A stretch of DNA of 64,000 nucleotides from Bacteroidota bacterium (GCA_006218065.1 VBWE01000011.1:22994-86993); one strand, 5' to 3'; counted from the first letter of the stretch, positions 44,037 through 54,130 are shown. Translations and numbers: made by a program. Notes: generated from the letters alone by a model not told the origin.

Positions 44037-45815
44037 ATGGACAAAGCAATCAAAGGAGGAGAATTCCTCATCCGCGAAACCAATGCCGCCGATATTTTTA
44101 TCCCGGAAGAATGGGACGAAGAATCGCTCATGATCGCGCAAACCTGCCGTGAATTCCTGCAGCAGGAAGTCATGCCGATCCTCGACCGGATCGACAGCCA
44201 GGAAGAAGGACTGATGCCTGCGTTGCTGGACAAAGCGGCTGCACTGGGCCTGCTGGGCATTTCGGTTCCCGAAGCCTACGGCGGATTCGGCAAGGATTTT
44301 AAAATGTCGATGCTTACGACCGAAGTGGTCGGGGCCGGGCATTCTTTCGCCGTGGCGATTTCCGCGCATACCGGTATCGGGACTTTACCGATCCTGTATT
44401 ACGGAAACGAAGCGCAAAAACAGAAATACATTCCGAAACTGGTGAGCGGCGAATCCAAAGCCAGCTATTGCCTCACCGAACCCGGCTCCGGCTCGGACGC
44501 GAATTCCGGGAAGACGCGCGCGGTACTCAGCGCCGACGGGAAAAAATATGTAATCAACGGGCAGAAAATGTGGATCACCAACGGCGGTTTTGCCGACGTG
44601 TTCATCGTATTCGCCAAAATCGACGATGATGAAAACCTGAGCGCATTTATCGTGGAAAAATCTTTCGGCGGAATTACGCTGAATCCCGAAGAACATAAAA
44701 TGGGCATCAAGGGCAGTTCTACCCGCCAGGTTTTTTTCAACGATTGCCAGGTGCCCGTGGAGAACCTGCTTTCCGAACGCGGCAACGGTTTCAAGATCGC
44801 GGTGAATATCCTGAACATCGGTCGCGTGAAACTCGGCGCGGCGGCAGTCGGAGCCAGCAAAGCGGTGATTACAACGGCGGTATCGTATGCCAACGAGCGT
44901 CACCAGTTCGGCCGTCCCATCGCCAAATACGGCGCGATCCGTTTCAAGCTCGCCGAAATGGCCATCCGCAATTACGCTTCTGAAGCCGCGCTTTACCGCG
45001 CCACGCAGAATATCGACGACGCGATCCGCCAGCTCGAAGCGGGCGGCATGGACCACAGTACGGCCATCCGCAAAGGCATGGAACAGTTCGCTCCCGAAGC
45101 CGCCATCCTGAAAGTGTATGCGTCGGAAGTGCTCGACTACGTGGTGGACGAAGGCGTGCAGATCTACGGCGGTATGGGTTATTCTGCCGAAGCGCCGATG
45201 GATCGTGCGTACCGCGATGCGCGCATCAACCGGATTTTCGAAGGCACGAACGAGATCAACCGCATGCTTATCGTGGACATGCTGCTCAAGCGCGCGATGA
45301 AAGGCGAACTCGACCTGATGGGACCCGCGCAGAAAGTAGCCGGTGAGCTGATGGCGATTCCCGATTTCGGCGAACAGGACACGAGTCTTTTCGCGGCGGA
45401 AAAAAGAGCGATCGCCGCTTTCAAAAAAGCGATCCTGATGACCGCCGGTGCAGCCGTGCAGAAACTGATGATGCAATTAGCCAAGGAACAGGAAGTGCTG
45501 ATGAACCTGGCCGATATGCTCATCGAATTATACATCGCAGAGTCCCTCATGCTGCGCGTGGAAAAACTCGTGCAGAAACGCGGGGAAGCCGCCTGCGCCG
45601 TTCATCTCGACATGATGCGCGTATATATATACGACGCCGCCGACAGCATCGCGAAAAACGGCCGCGACGCGCTGAACAGTTTTGCCGAAGGCGATGAACT
45701 GCGCATGATGCTGATGGGGATCAAACGGTTTACGAAAACAGATCCGCTGAATGTGAAGGAAGCGCGCAGGCGTGTCGCTGCGAAGCTGCTGGAGGAGAAT
45801 AAGTACTGTTTTTAA
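44037..45815 (+). CDS. fadE: Acyl-CoA dehydrogenase
   Basis: 592 residues. The FAD-dependent dehydrogenase core occupies about 1-400 (YCLTEPGSGSDANSGKTRA at 143-161, MWITNGGFADVF, ERHQFGRPIAKYGAIRFKLA around 288, and the catalytic-base region INRIFEGTNEINRML around 402). A C-terminal helical extension of about 180 residues follows, as in VLCAD/ACAD9-type enzymes. It performs the first oxidation of beta-oxidation. With FadN and FadA it forms a B. subtilis-like fadNAE set, but here the heptad hairpin intervenes before it. Confidence 0.94.
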   Translation: MDKAIKGGEFLIRETNAADIFIPEEWDEESLMIAQTCREFLQQEVMPILDRIDSQEEGLMPALLDKAAALGLLGISVPEAYGGFGKDFKMSMLTTEVVGAGHSFAVAISAHTGIGTLPILYYGNEAQKQKYIPKLVSGESKASYCLTEPGSGSDANSGKTRAVLSADGKKYVINGQKMWITNGGFADVFIVFAKIDDDENLSAFIVEKSFGGITLNPEEHKMGIKGSSTRQVFFNDCQVPVENLLSERGNGFKIAVNILNIGRVKLGAAAVGASKAVITTAVSYANERHQFGRPIAKYGAIRFKLAEMAIRNYASEAALYRATQNIDDAIRQLEAGGMDHSTAIRKGMEQFAPEAAILKVYASEVLDYVVDEGVQIYGGMGYSAEAPMDRAYRDARINRIFEGTNEINRMLIVDMLLKRAMKGELDLMGPAQKVAGELMAIPDFGEQDTSLFAAEKRAIAAFKKAILMTAGAAVQKLMMQLAKEQEVLMNLADMLIELYIAESLMLRVEKLVQKRGEAACAVHLDMMRVYIYDAADSIAKNGRDALNSFAEGDELRMMLMGIKRFTKTDPLNVKEARRRVAAKLLEENKYCF

Positions 45816-45827
45816 AAAAACACTTCA

Positions 45828-45861
45828 CACAAAAGCCCGGGCCATGCGCCGGGCTTTTGTG
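45828..45861 (+). terminator. Intrinsic terminator after fadE
   Basis: A perfect 13-bp stem (CACAAAAGCCCGG / CCGGGCTTTTGTG) with an 8-base loop is followed by TTTTAT, 12 bp after the fadE stop codon. Confidence 0.88.
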
Positions 45862-45863
45862 TT

Positions 45864-46200
45864 TTATATCCCGCACAAAAAACAAAATGATACCAGCGCA
45901 GCCGTATAAGCCGCGAATTTTTCTTTGATATAAACTATGTGAAAAATATTGCAGCAGAAACTGCATAAAATATTTTTCAAACACTGTTTATACCTGTATT
46001 TTTACCCGCTCTACTCTTGCCGGATTCCCGGCTCCTATTGTTTTATTTTCTCTCTCTGCTCAAAGGTTCGCAAATGACTTTGGGCGATCAATTCCGAATT
46101 TTCCGGTAATCAGGACTTGTTACCCGGTCGTTATTTTACATACGACTGATTAACAGGGTTTTATTCAAACAGAATTGTAAAAAAATAATACACTGAAATC
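45864..46200. other. Noncoding spacer upstream of the helical paralogue
   Basis: The base composition drops here and stays AT-rich through about 51000. No gene, hairpin or clear TAnnTTTG box was found. A run of A and T bases lies directly before the ATG at 46201. Confidence 0.5.
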
Positions 46201-47703
46201 ATGAACGATCTCTTATTCGACATCATTCAATCCATGTCGAAAAACGAAAAAGGGTTTTTTAAAAAGAACAGCCGGGTACATTCCGCAAGCAACGATAAAG
46301 AGTACCTGCGATTGTTCGACGTCATTGACAAGATGAAACAGTTTGACGACAAAAAGCTGAAGAAAAAGACAAGCCGGTTTATACCACCCTCTCTTCTGCC
46401 GGCAAGGAAGAATTACCTGAAGAATATACTGATGAAATCCATGCGCCAGTTTAAAGATTCGATTTCACATGAAATGGAATTGAATAACAGGCTTTCAAAC
46501 ATGGAAATCCTCTTCCGCAACAGGCTGATTGAGCATTGCAAAAGGGAAATTGTTATTGCAAAGCGTTTGATGGAAAATGCTGAATTATATAATTATTTCC
46601 ACGCGATCGCTTATTGGGAAAGACAACTGCTTAACGACGGAGAACGTTCGACGATGAACGAAGCGTGCTCATTGTCGCTGGCCCGGGAAGAATCTGATGC
46701 AAGCACAAAAATCATGAACATAGCTGCATTTGAGCGGCTGGCATACCGCATGTACAGTATTACTTATGCATCGGGTGATCTCATTGTAAAGGAAACCGAA
46801 AACTGTCTTCGTGAATTACTCAGTGACCCTTTGCTCTCTTCCGAAAAGCAGGCTCGTACCGTCACATCAAAAATCATATTCAATAATATTTACTCAAAAT
46901 ACTTTGAAGTAACCGGCGATGCGGAACAGATGCTGCATTGTCTTGATCGTGTAATTTTTTTATTCGAGGAGCATGAAAAATACAAACATGCGCATATCAG
47001 TAAGTATATGAATGCGCTTTACAATAATGCGAAAGCCTGTGCCTGGATGGGTAAGAGCGGGCGTTTCGACCGGCTGTACCGGCAACTGGAGGAGATCCCG
47101 GCCCTGTCCGAAACCACCTTATCCCCTTCTTTCCTGAGATCACACCGGTTATTGATGATGAACCTGCGCATGCACCGGATGGCCCGGGATAAAATGTACG
47201 CCGACATAATTTGCGAGATCGACGTATATCACAGCAGCGAGTTATATCATGTACCTTCGGGATATGCCATGGTGCGCATGGAACTGCAGTATTTTTTCGC
47301 TTTTTCACTTTTTTCCGCGGGGCAAAATAAGCAGGCACTTAAATGGCTGAATATACTCCTGGAAAATAAAAACCTGCGGCAGGATATTGTAGCATACGCC
47401 CGGTTAATGCTGCTGGCTATACAGTATGAGCTGGAAAACGATATCCTGCTGACTTATGAATTACGATCGGTGAAACGATACCTGGAAAAGTCGCAGCGGA
47501 ACGGGGCTTTTGAAAACAATGTTCTCGATTTCATCCGTTTGCTTATCAACCTGAACGGTAATAAGGTAAAGGTGCAGGGAAAGCTCGAAAGAATTTACCA
47601 TGAAACCAAAATGATGGAGCAGCAAACCATGACCGGTAAGATATACAGCGAGTTCAGTCTTATTCACTGGATGGAAAAGAAAGTAAAAGCGAAAAAAAGA
47701 TAG
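46201..47703 (+). CDS. Helical-repeat hypothetical protein, paralogue of 21267-22796
   Basis: 500 residues, helical, without signal peptide or membrane segment. It shares the N-terminal block (LLFDIIQSMSKNEKGFFKK; LRLFDVIDKM; ARKNYLKNILMKSM) and the C-terminal block (SLIHWMEKKVKAKK) with the 509-residue protein at 21267-22796. The helix pairs suggest a TPR-like fold. I do not recognise a function. Base composition is AT-richer than the fad genes before it. It converges on the T9SS protein at 47777. Confidence 0.8.
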   Translation: MNDLLFDIIQSMSKNEKGFFKKNSRVHSASNDKEYLRLFDVIDKMKQFDDKKLKKKTSRFIPPSLLPARKNYLKNILMKSMRQFKDSISHEMELNNRLSNMEILFRNRLIEHCKREIVIAKRLMENAELYNYFHAIAYWERQLLNDGERSTMNEACSLSLAREESDASTKIMNIAAFERLAYRMYSITYASGDLIVKETENCLRELLSDPLLSSEKQARTVTSKIIFNNIYSKYFEVTGDAEQMLHCLDRVIFLFEEHEKYKHAHISKYMNALYNNAKACAWMGKSGRFDRLYRQLEEIPALSETTLSPSFLRSHRLLMMNLRMHRMARDKMYADIICEIDVYHSSELYHVPSGYAMVRMELQYFFAFSLFSAGQNKQALKWLNILLENKNLRQDIVAYARLMLLAIQYELENDILLTYELRSVKRYLEKSQRNGAFENNVLDFIRLLINLNGNKVKVQGKLERIYHETKMMEQQTMTGKIYSEFSLIHWMEKKVKAKKR

Positions 47704-47737
47704 AACCTCCCTTCGTTTTATCCCGAACTACGCATTA

Positions 47738-47775
47738 GAGGCTGTTAGGAAATCATCCTTCCGGCTTCCACCGGA
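47738..47775. repeat. Terminal fragment C of the element A family
   Basis: GAGGCTGTTAGGAAAT followed by CATCCTTCCGGCTTCCACCG is the reverse complement of the right end of element A (near 20012-20045), with about two mismatches. No other end is visible. It stops one base short of the stop codon of the minus-strand T9SS gene. Confidence 0.78.
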
Positions 47776-47776
47776 T

Positions 47777-50566
47777 TTATTTCATACGGATAAATTTATG
47801 CGTTTCCGTTTTTTCACCGAGCAGAATATGGAGAAGAAATATCCCTTCCGGCATATCCGCCAGGTTAATTGCAAAAAATTCCATTCCTCCCCGGCAGGAA
47901 TATCCATCGACGGGTCGCATCAGGAGCCTTCCGGCCTGGTCGTACATCTTAAGGGATAACGTATCGTTTTTTGATGCATTTACCCGGATTGTAATATATT
48001 CCGAAGCCGGGTTGGGTGCAATGATAACCATGTCTTGTGATGCGCAGGGCTGTGCCGGTATTATGGAAAGCATTTCTTTTTGCCCGTTGTAATCCGTTTG
48101 TGAAAGCGCATAATAAACCGCATCGTCTCCCATCGCTTCATCGATATACTGGTAATTTACAGGCTGGCTGGTCGTGCCTGAACCGGGAATAAGTGCTATG
48201 TTCTCAAACATCATTCCGTCGGAAGAGCGATCAATAGAAAAGTAATCATTGTTTGTTTCCGAAAAAACACGCCATTTTAATGTCATCCGGTTATCGTCAC
48301 AGCCTGCGGAAAAATAATCGAACACTACCGGGAGCGGCGCTGTAGTCCAGTTCACCGAACCAATAGTAAAATAATAACCGGTAGCCGGCGTAAAATCAAA
48401 CTGGAACCGGACGGTTGAACCGCTGATGAATGACGGTGAAACTATTATGGTAGCCGGCGGGGCGAAAACACCGTTCTGGCTCACGAGCAGGCGTACATCG
48501 TTCAGGTTATTCGTACCAACTCCGCTGGGTCCCGGAACGTTACTGAGATCATATTCCAGTGTAATCGTTCCTACTGTTCCGCTTTCCTGGCCTTGCCATA
48601 CACGTTCCAGGCGCGTCATAATTCCCGGCGGGACATCCAGTATGGATGAGGCTGTGGACATTAGCTGAAGGTTATTATTTCCGCAAATGAAATAAGACCG
48701 GTCAACACCGAATGCGGAAGGAGATGCAAAATTGGTTCCGTTCGAAATAGTCAGGACATCGGTTGTTCCATTGAGGCTGGATGAACTTGTCGATTTCAAC
48801 TGGTTAAGTGAACTGGTATTGTCACGGCCGATACCGATAACATAATTATGGTATCCTGTTTTGTTTACCCAAACAGGAAAACCGTTTGTGGCGAAATAAC
48901 TCAGGCTGCTTCCGTTGTTCCTGTTGTTTCCAAGTGTAATACCATATTTTACAGCGAGATACGTTTCAACCATACGCAGCTCACCTTGTACCAGTTTCCT
49001 GTCGTATTGAATTAATTCATACATATCTATCTCGCATGGAAATTCCCAGACAGAAAGTTCATTATTCCCGATCGCAAGGTAATATGGATTCACCGGGTCG
49101 GGAGTAAAGCTGATGCCTGTAATATTTTTTACTCCATCCATATTGCTGTTGAAAGAAACCCAGGAAAAAGAAGGATCCGTTCTTGCTGTAAAAATGACAT
49201 CCTTGTGTGCGATACTCGTTGTACTCAGGTTGTTTTTGCCAACCACATCGTCATCAAAATCGAAGCGAAGTGCATTGCCATTCGTTTCGAACCCGACACG
49301 GTGCGCTCCCCAGGCATTGTCTTCCCACTTATACCAGACCACACCGGATTTTTGTTTGACCACACCCATGATCGTATTGAAATTCTGATCGTAAAGACTA
49401 CTGCCTAAAAACAGGTTCGAACTGGCCAGGCTGCTGGTTAGTCCGTCAAAACGAACCCCGGCATTTCCGTTCAGTATGTTTGGCACGTAGACTGGCGCGG
49501 TCTGTGGGGTTATCCACGGATTAACCGACGACAATACGGTAAAATTACCGGTAATGCCCGCACCTGAAATATCATCCCATTGCGTTACAAGTCCGCCCGA
49601 TACGGTAACGCCGGTCGATGCGTCCAGCCACAGTTTGAAATTCGGATCACCCGCTCCCGGGTAAGCACTGCAGGCAGCCAATGTTCTTGAACCGCCCGGG
49701 GAAGTTATTGCCGGAGTATATGGAGTTCCGTTTATAGTAATCTGCAGGCATTCTGCATCGAGCAGGTTGCCCGGGGTACCGGTTGCTCCATTCGGATCAT
49801 AACACAGCCAGAAATAATTGGTGCCGCCGTACTGCAGTGTCTGCGATCCATTCCAGTTCATTGTTCCCGGCGCAGGCAACATGCCTCCCGGAACAAATTC
49901 GTTTTGCGAAGACATGACCGGGCTATTCCCGGTATAATAAATATGCAGGTTGCTGACATCGTTTGCGTTTGTGCCGGGAATCGTTGAACCGTTCATTGTA
50001 ATCCGGAACTGATCAACAGTAAAATTACCGCAGATAGTTCCCGGGCTAAGGTTTACTTCCATGCGCAGAATTTCCTGGTCGGCGTCGCATAAAGTAACCG
50101 GGTTTGCACTCGCCTGGACCGTCGTAGCAGAAACAAATGTCGTCAGAGGAGGATCAACGGCACGAAAAGCCAGTACGCCGGGATCCCCACCGGCACACCA
50201 CTTGGTATTGACAAGTACATAATACGTTCCTCCGGACAGAGGTGTAAAAGTCAGGTGCGACTGGGTTCCGCAAAAATCATCATTGTATGCAACGGGCAAT
50301 ACGTTCTGATCCAGGATAGTAATCTGGGAATCGAATACAGCGTTGCCTCCATCGGCTGCGCAAAATGAAAAGTCGTACGTAGGTATACAGGTAGCGGGTA
50401 CCCAAAAATTATACAGGTCGCCCGTTACAACCGGCATCGTTTGATATGGCCCCGGTACGGGATTTATGGGACCGATATAATTTCCGCTCGAACATTGCCC
50501 CTTCGCCGGTAAAATATTCACATATACAGCAAGTGCAACTGCAATTAAAATCCGGGATAAATGCAT
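47777..50566 (-). CDS. Large secreted multi-domain protein with LamG-like and T9SS domains
   Basis: 929 residues. A signal peptide (LIAVALAVYVNILPAKGQ) precedes a PPC-like domain (about 25-145, FTPLSGGTYYVLVN). A strand-rich domain with ILRMEVNLSPGTICGN follows (about 150-300), resembling the extra N-terminal domain of some sialidase-like proteins. Then come a LamG-like domain (FKLWLDASTGVTVSGG, about 305-550), a segment with VIGIGRDNTSSL, a fibronectin-like part (MTLKWRVFSETNNDYFSIDR) and a T9SS sorting domain (IIAPNPASEYITIRV ... THKFIRMK). It is paralogous to 16775-18637 over the C-terminal two thirds. Likely a surface adhesin or binding protein. Confidence 0.83.
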   Translation of the reverse strand: MHLSRILIAVALAVYVNILPAKGQCSSGNYIGPINPVPGPYQTMPVVTGDLYNFWVPATCIPTYDFSFCAADGGNAVFDSQITILDQNVLPVAYNDDFCGTQSHLTFTPLSGGTYYVLVNTKWCAGGDPGVLAFRAVDPPLTTFVSATTVQASANPVTLCDADQEILRMEVNLSPGTICGNFTVDQFRITMNGSTIPGTNANDVSNLHIYYTGNSPVMSSQNEFVPGGMLPAPGTMNWNGSQTLQYGGTNYFWLCYDPNGATGTPGNLLDAECLQITINGTPYTPAITSPGGSRTLAACSAYPGAGDPNFKLWLDASTGVTVSGGLVTQWDDISGAGITGNFTVLSSVNPWITPQTAPVYVPNILNGNAGVRFDGLTSSLASSNLFLGSSLYDQNFNTIMGVVKQKSGVVWYKWEDNAWGAHRVGFETNGNALRFDFDDDVVGKNNLSTTSIAHKDVIFTARTDPSFSWVSFNSNMDGVKNITGISFTPDPVNPYYLAIGNNELSVWEFPCEIDMYELIQYDRKLVQGELRMVETYLAVKYGITLGNNRNNGSSLSYFATNGFPVWVNKTGYHNYVIGIGRDNTSSLNQLKSTSSSSLNGTTDVLTISNGTNFASPSAFGVDRSYFICGNNNLQLMSTASSILDVPPGIMTRLERVWQGQESGTVGTITLEYDLSNVPGPSGVGTNNLNDVRLLVSQNGVFAPPATIIVSPSFISGSTVRFQFDFTPATGYYFTIGSVNWTTAPLPVVFDYFSAGCDDNRMTLKWRVFSETNNDYFSIDRSSDGMMFENIALIPGSGTTSQPVNYQYIDEAMGDDAVYYALSQTDYNGQKEMLSIIPAQPCASQDMVIIAPNPASEYITIRVNASKNDTLSLKMYDQAGRLLMRPVDGYSCRGGMEFFAINLADMPEGIFLLHILLGEKTETHKFIRMK

Positions 50567-51055
50567 AGCCAGTTTTTTAAAAAAATTTCAGAAACGTGAC
50601 TATGAATCGACAAGAGCGGTAAAATTAATTTCATAAAACATGGAATTGCGCACATCCTTCTTGCAGGATTATCGGGCGAATATTTTCCAGGTTAATGAAA
50701 CAAGATTCGTTCATACGATTGATCCGTCACATATCTTCTCTATGCGAAGGTCAGTCCGGGCAAAAACAAAAAGAAACAAAAATGATGCTTTGTAGTATAT
50801 CTTGGTCCCGGCATCTCCAAATACAGATAATTGATAATCAGTATGTTATTTCGAATATAAAAAATAAAAAATCAGTTCTCGAATGCGTTTTTTCGGGATG
50901 CGTATCCGGATTTTAATTCGTGGAATAAAGCATAAATCCAGGGAAAACCTGGTTTCAAAAACAAGACTGCTCCGGCAGCATCGTTCAGATGATGTTGTGC
51001 AAATCATTTTCACCTGCTTTTACTGAACGGGAATATCAATTCCCCGCAGACTTTG
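50567..51055. other. Noncoding, AT-rich spacer of about 490 bp
   Basis: I find no credible gene, RNA or repeat. A 73-codon frame at 50695-50916 has no family features or promoter. The stretch separates the AT-rich T9SS gene from the CpsB-like gene. Confidence 0.5.
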
Positions 51056-51808
51056 TTACAGCAGTGTGTTGTTCAGCAGCTTCCCGCTTTCGAGTAATTT
51101 ATGCAGGTACTTTTCCTTACGCACCTGCTGCATGAGGTTGACATGCCCCTGGTGGTGACAATCCGTGCCGAGGAATTCGATCATGCCCCTGTCGATCATC
51201 TGCTCGGCAATCCGCTTGGTGGAAATGGAATAATAACCGGTCAGTGAATTGATGTTCATCTGGAAAAGCACGCCCTTGTCTTTCAATTTTTCGTACTTCG
51301 CGAAATTATCCTCGTACCAGAACGGGTAACGCTCCGGGTGCGCCAGTATGGGTTTGTAGCCGTTCGTCTGCAGATCGAAAATAAATGATTCCAGGCCGTC
51401 GGGCGCATTCATGTACGAAACTTCGAACAGGAGATATTTGTTTCCGAAGGTGAGCAGCTTCTCCGTTTTAACTTTAGCCTGCAGATCAAAATCGAAATAA
51501 TATTCCGCAGCCGCGTCAATTTCCAGCGTGATACCGGCTTCTTTTGCAGCAGCCCGGACTTTTTCCAAACCATCGAGAATAATTCCAGGTGTATTGCGGT
51601 ACCCGTCGCTCATCACGTGCGGGGTGGTGACTACTTTTTTGTACCCGAGATCCTGCATCTGCCGCAGCAGGTTCAGCGAATCTTCCATATTCTTCGCGCC
51701 GTCATCTATGCCCGGGATAAAATGCGAATGCATATCACAGGCCAGCACACCGAGATCGGCAGGAGGAAATTCTTCTTTCTTCTTAAAAAATTTGCTGAAC
51801 AGGCCCAC
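51056..51808 (-). CDS. CpsB/YwqE-like tyrosine-protein phosphatase (PHP fold)
   Basis: 250 residues. PHP metal motifs are in order: CDMHSHFIPGIDDGAK (about 24-39), TTPHVMSDGYRN (about 62), EYYFDFDL (about 101), LAHPERYPFW (about 155) and GTDCHHQGH (about 215). Relatives dephosphorylate the tyrosine kinases that control capsule and exopolysaccharide export. No Wzc-like kinase or capsule genes are nearby. The N-terminus (LFSKFFKKKEEF) is basic and amphipathic. It follows tex on the same strand with an 18-bp gap. Confidence 0.92.
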   Translation of the reverse strand: MGLFSKFFKKKEEFPPADLGVLACDMHSHFIPGIDDGAKNMEDSLNLLRQMQDLGYKKVVTTPHVMSDGYRNTPGIILDGLEKVRAAAKEAGITLEIDAAAEYYFDFDLQAKVKTEKLLTFGNKYLLFEVSYMNAPDGLESFIFDLQTNGYKPILAHPERYPFWYEDNFAKYEKLKDKGVLFQMNINSLTGYYSISTKRIAEQMIDRGMIEFLGTDCHHQGHVNLMQQVRKEKYLHKLLESGKLLNNTLL

Positions 51809-51826
51809 AACGTAAAAGTAACAAAA

Positions 51827-54019
51827 TCAGCCGCCCAATTTCCCTTTCAGCGCTGCGAGCTGGTCCTGCCAGTCGTTGCCGCTGCCTTTTTTCGGCTGTT
51901 CTTTTTGCGGAGCTGAATTGTTCTTCGGTTTGGATGACGGCTGTTCACGCTTCTGCTGCACCTGTCCTTTCATGGAGAGCGCAATGCGTTTGCGTTTCAC
52001 ATCTACTTCCACCACCGTTACCATCACCTGCTGCTGCACCTTCACCACTTTGTTCGGGTCGTCCACGAACTGATCGGAAAGCTGGCTGATATGCACAAGC
52101 CCGTCCTGGTGCACGCCCACATCCACAAAAGCGCCGAAATTGGTCACATTCGTCACGATGCCGGGAAGCTTCATGCCTTCGCGCAGGTCTTCGATGCTGT
52201 TCACGCCATCCTGGAACTGGAAGGCTTCAAAACTTTTCCTCGGGTCGCGGCCGGGCTTATCGAGTTCGCTGATGATATCGTTGAGCGTAGGAAGACCGAC
52301 TGTTTCGGAGACATATTTTTTTACTTCTATTTTTTTGCGCAGTTCTTTTTCCGCGAGCAGGTTTTCCACTTTGCAGCCGAGATCACCGGCCATTTTTTCC
52401 ACCAGCGCGTACCGTTCAGGGTGCACGGAACTTTGATCGAGCGGGTTGATGCCGTCGCGGATGCGAAGAAATCCGGCGGCCTGTTCAAATGCTTTTTCAC
52501 CGAGACGCGGCACTTTCAGCAGGTCTTTCCGCGAACGGAAGGGGCCGTGTTCATCACGATATTCCACGATGCTTTTCGCCAGCTGCGGCCCGATGCCGGA
52601 AACATACGTGAGTAATTGCTTGCTGGCCGTATTCACTTCCACACCTACTTTGTTCACGCAGCTTTCCACCACTTCGTCCAGTTTCTTTTTCAGCAGCGCC
52701 TGGTCCACATCGTGCTGGTATTGCCCCACGCCGATGGACTTCGGATCGATCTTCACCAGTTCGGCCAGCGGATCAGCGAGGCGTCTGCCGATAGATACTG
52801 CACCGCGTACGGTTATATCGTGACCGGGAAATTCCTCGCGCGCCACTTCGGAAGCGGAATAAATGGAAGCCCCGCTTTCGTTCACCATCACGACCATGAT
52901 TTCTTTTGGAAGTTCCTTGATGCTGCGGACAAATTCTTCCGTTTCCCGGCCGGCAGTTCCGTTACCGATGGCAATAGCTTCCACGCGATGCTTCGCCAGC
53001 AGGCGGAACAAAGTATCTTCTGCCCCGCGGCGTTCACCGGCCGAAGCATGCGGATAAATCACATCGTTTTCCAGCAGCTTTCCCTGCCGGTCGAGTACCA
53101 CCACCTTGCAGCCCGTGCGGAACCCGGGATCGATGGCGAGCATGGTTTTCTGCCCGAGCGGCGAAGCCAGCAAAAGTTCGCGCAGGTTATCAGCAAAAAC
53201 GACGATGGCTTTTTCGTCGGCTCCTTCTTTGGTAAACTGGCGGAATTCGGTTTCGAGCGAGGGCTGCAGCATACGTTTGTATGCTCCGACCAGCGCAGCC
53301 TGTACCTGTTCGGCGGCTTTGCTGCGGTCTTTCACGAACATGTTCTCCAGCAGCGCGATCGCTTCATCGGCATCCGGTGCAAGATCGAGCACCAGCACGC
53401 CTTCGTTTTCACCGCGGCGCATGGCCAGCAAACGGTGCGAAGGACATTGCAGCAGTTGTTCGTTCCATTCAAAATAATCGCGGAATTTTTCGCCTTCGTC
53501 TTCTTTGCCCGGAACGACGCGGCTGCGGATCATGCCGGTATCTTTAAAGAGCTTGCGCAGCTTTTCGCGGGCTTCGCTGTTTTCGTTGATCCATTCCGCG
53601 ATAATATCGCGCGCGCCGTCGAGTGCACTGTCCGCGTCTTCCACTTCTTTTTCTTTGTTCACATATTTCTCCGCTTCCGCGTGGAGATCGAAATTTCCCT
53701 GCGCGAACACTTTTTCTGCGAGCGGTTCCAGTCCTTTTTCACGGGCAATGGTGGCGCGTGTTTTACGTTTGGGTTTGTACGGAAGATATAAATCCTCCAA
53801 CTGCATGATCGTATCCGCAGTATTGATTTTATCGCGCAGTTCGTCGGTAAGTTTGCCCTGTTCTTCAATCGTTTCCAGGATAAATTTCCGGCGCTGTTCG
53901 AGGCTGCGTAAAATTTCCATCTGGTCGCGCACGGCGGCTACCTGCACTTCGTCGAGACTGCCGGTAGCTTCTTTCCGGTAGCGCGAGATGAACGGGATCG
54001 TTGCACCTTCATCCAGCAA
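51827..54019 (-). CDS. tex: Tex-family RNA-binding transcription accessory protein
   Basis: About 730 residues. EGATIPFISRYRKEATGSLDEVQ at the start, LPYKPKRKTRA (about 95), the YqgF-like RNase H fold (AIDPGFRTGCKVVVLD and IGNGTAGRETEEF, about 320-380), the HhH repeat (YVSGIGPQLAKSIVEYR, about 500) and a C-terminal S1 domain (GIVTNVTNFGAFVDVGVHQDGLVHISQL, trimmed here to its core GAFVDVGVHQDGLVH) define Tex. The coordinates use the first legal start, a TTG. The conserved frame clearly continues upstream to about 54073 (LGIDPKQVSATIS precedes it) but has no ATG, GTG or TTG there. Confidence 0.92.
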   Translation of the reverse strand: MLDEGATIPFISRYRKEATGSLDEVQVAAVRDQMEILRSLEQRRKFILETIEEQGKLTDELRDKINTADTIMQLEDLYLPYKPKRKTRATIAREKGLEPLAEKVFAQGNFDLHAEAEKYVNKEKEVEDADSALDGARDIIAEWINENSEAREKLRKLFKDTGMIRSRVVPGKEDEGEKFRDYFEWNEQLLQCPSHRLLAMRRGENEGVLVLDLAPDADEAIALLENMFVKDRSKAAEQVQAALVGAYKRMLQPSLETEFRQFTKEGADEKAIVVFADNLRELLLASPLGQKTMLAIDPGFRTGCKVVVLDRQGKLLENDVIYPHASAGERRGAEDTLFRLLAKHRVEAIAIGNGTAGRETEEFVRSIKELPKEIMVVMVNESGASIYSASEVAREEFPGHDITVRGAVSIGRRLADPLAELVKIDPKSIGVGQYQHDVDQALLKKKLDEVVESCVNKVGVEVNTASKQLLTYVSGIGPQLAKSIVEYRDEHGPFRSRKDLLKVPRLGEKAFEQAAGFLRIRDGINPLDQSSVHPERYALVEKMAGDLGCKVENLLAEKELRKKIEVKKYVSETVGLPTLNDIISELDKPGRDPRKSFEAFQFQDGVNSIEDLREGMKLPGIVTNVTNFGAFVDVGVHQDGLVHISQLSDQFVDDPNKVVKVQQQVMVTVVEVDVKRKRIALSMKGQVQQKREQPSSKPKNNSAPQKEQPKKGSGNDWQDQLAALKGKLGG

Positions 54020-54130
54020 ACTGATGGTAGCGCTTACCTGCTTCGGATCAATTCCCAGTTTAAATGTAGTTTCACCGGGCTCGCGCAGAAAGGGGTTTTC
54101 AACGCATGTTGATAAATAAACATGTTTAAT

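Noticed and set aside
50695..50916. A 73-codon plus-strand frame in a long spacer
   Set aside because: No promoter box, no recognisable domain, odd composition and no neighbour context; a chance frame in AT-rich DNA is more likely.
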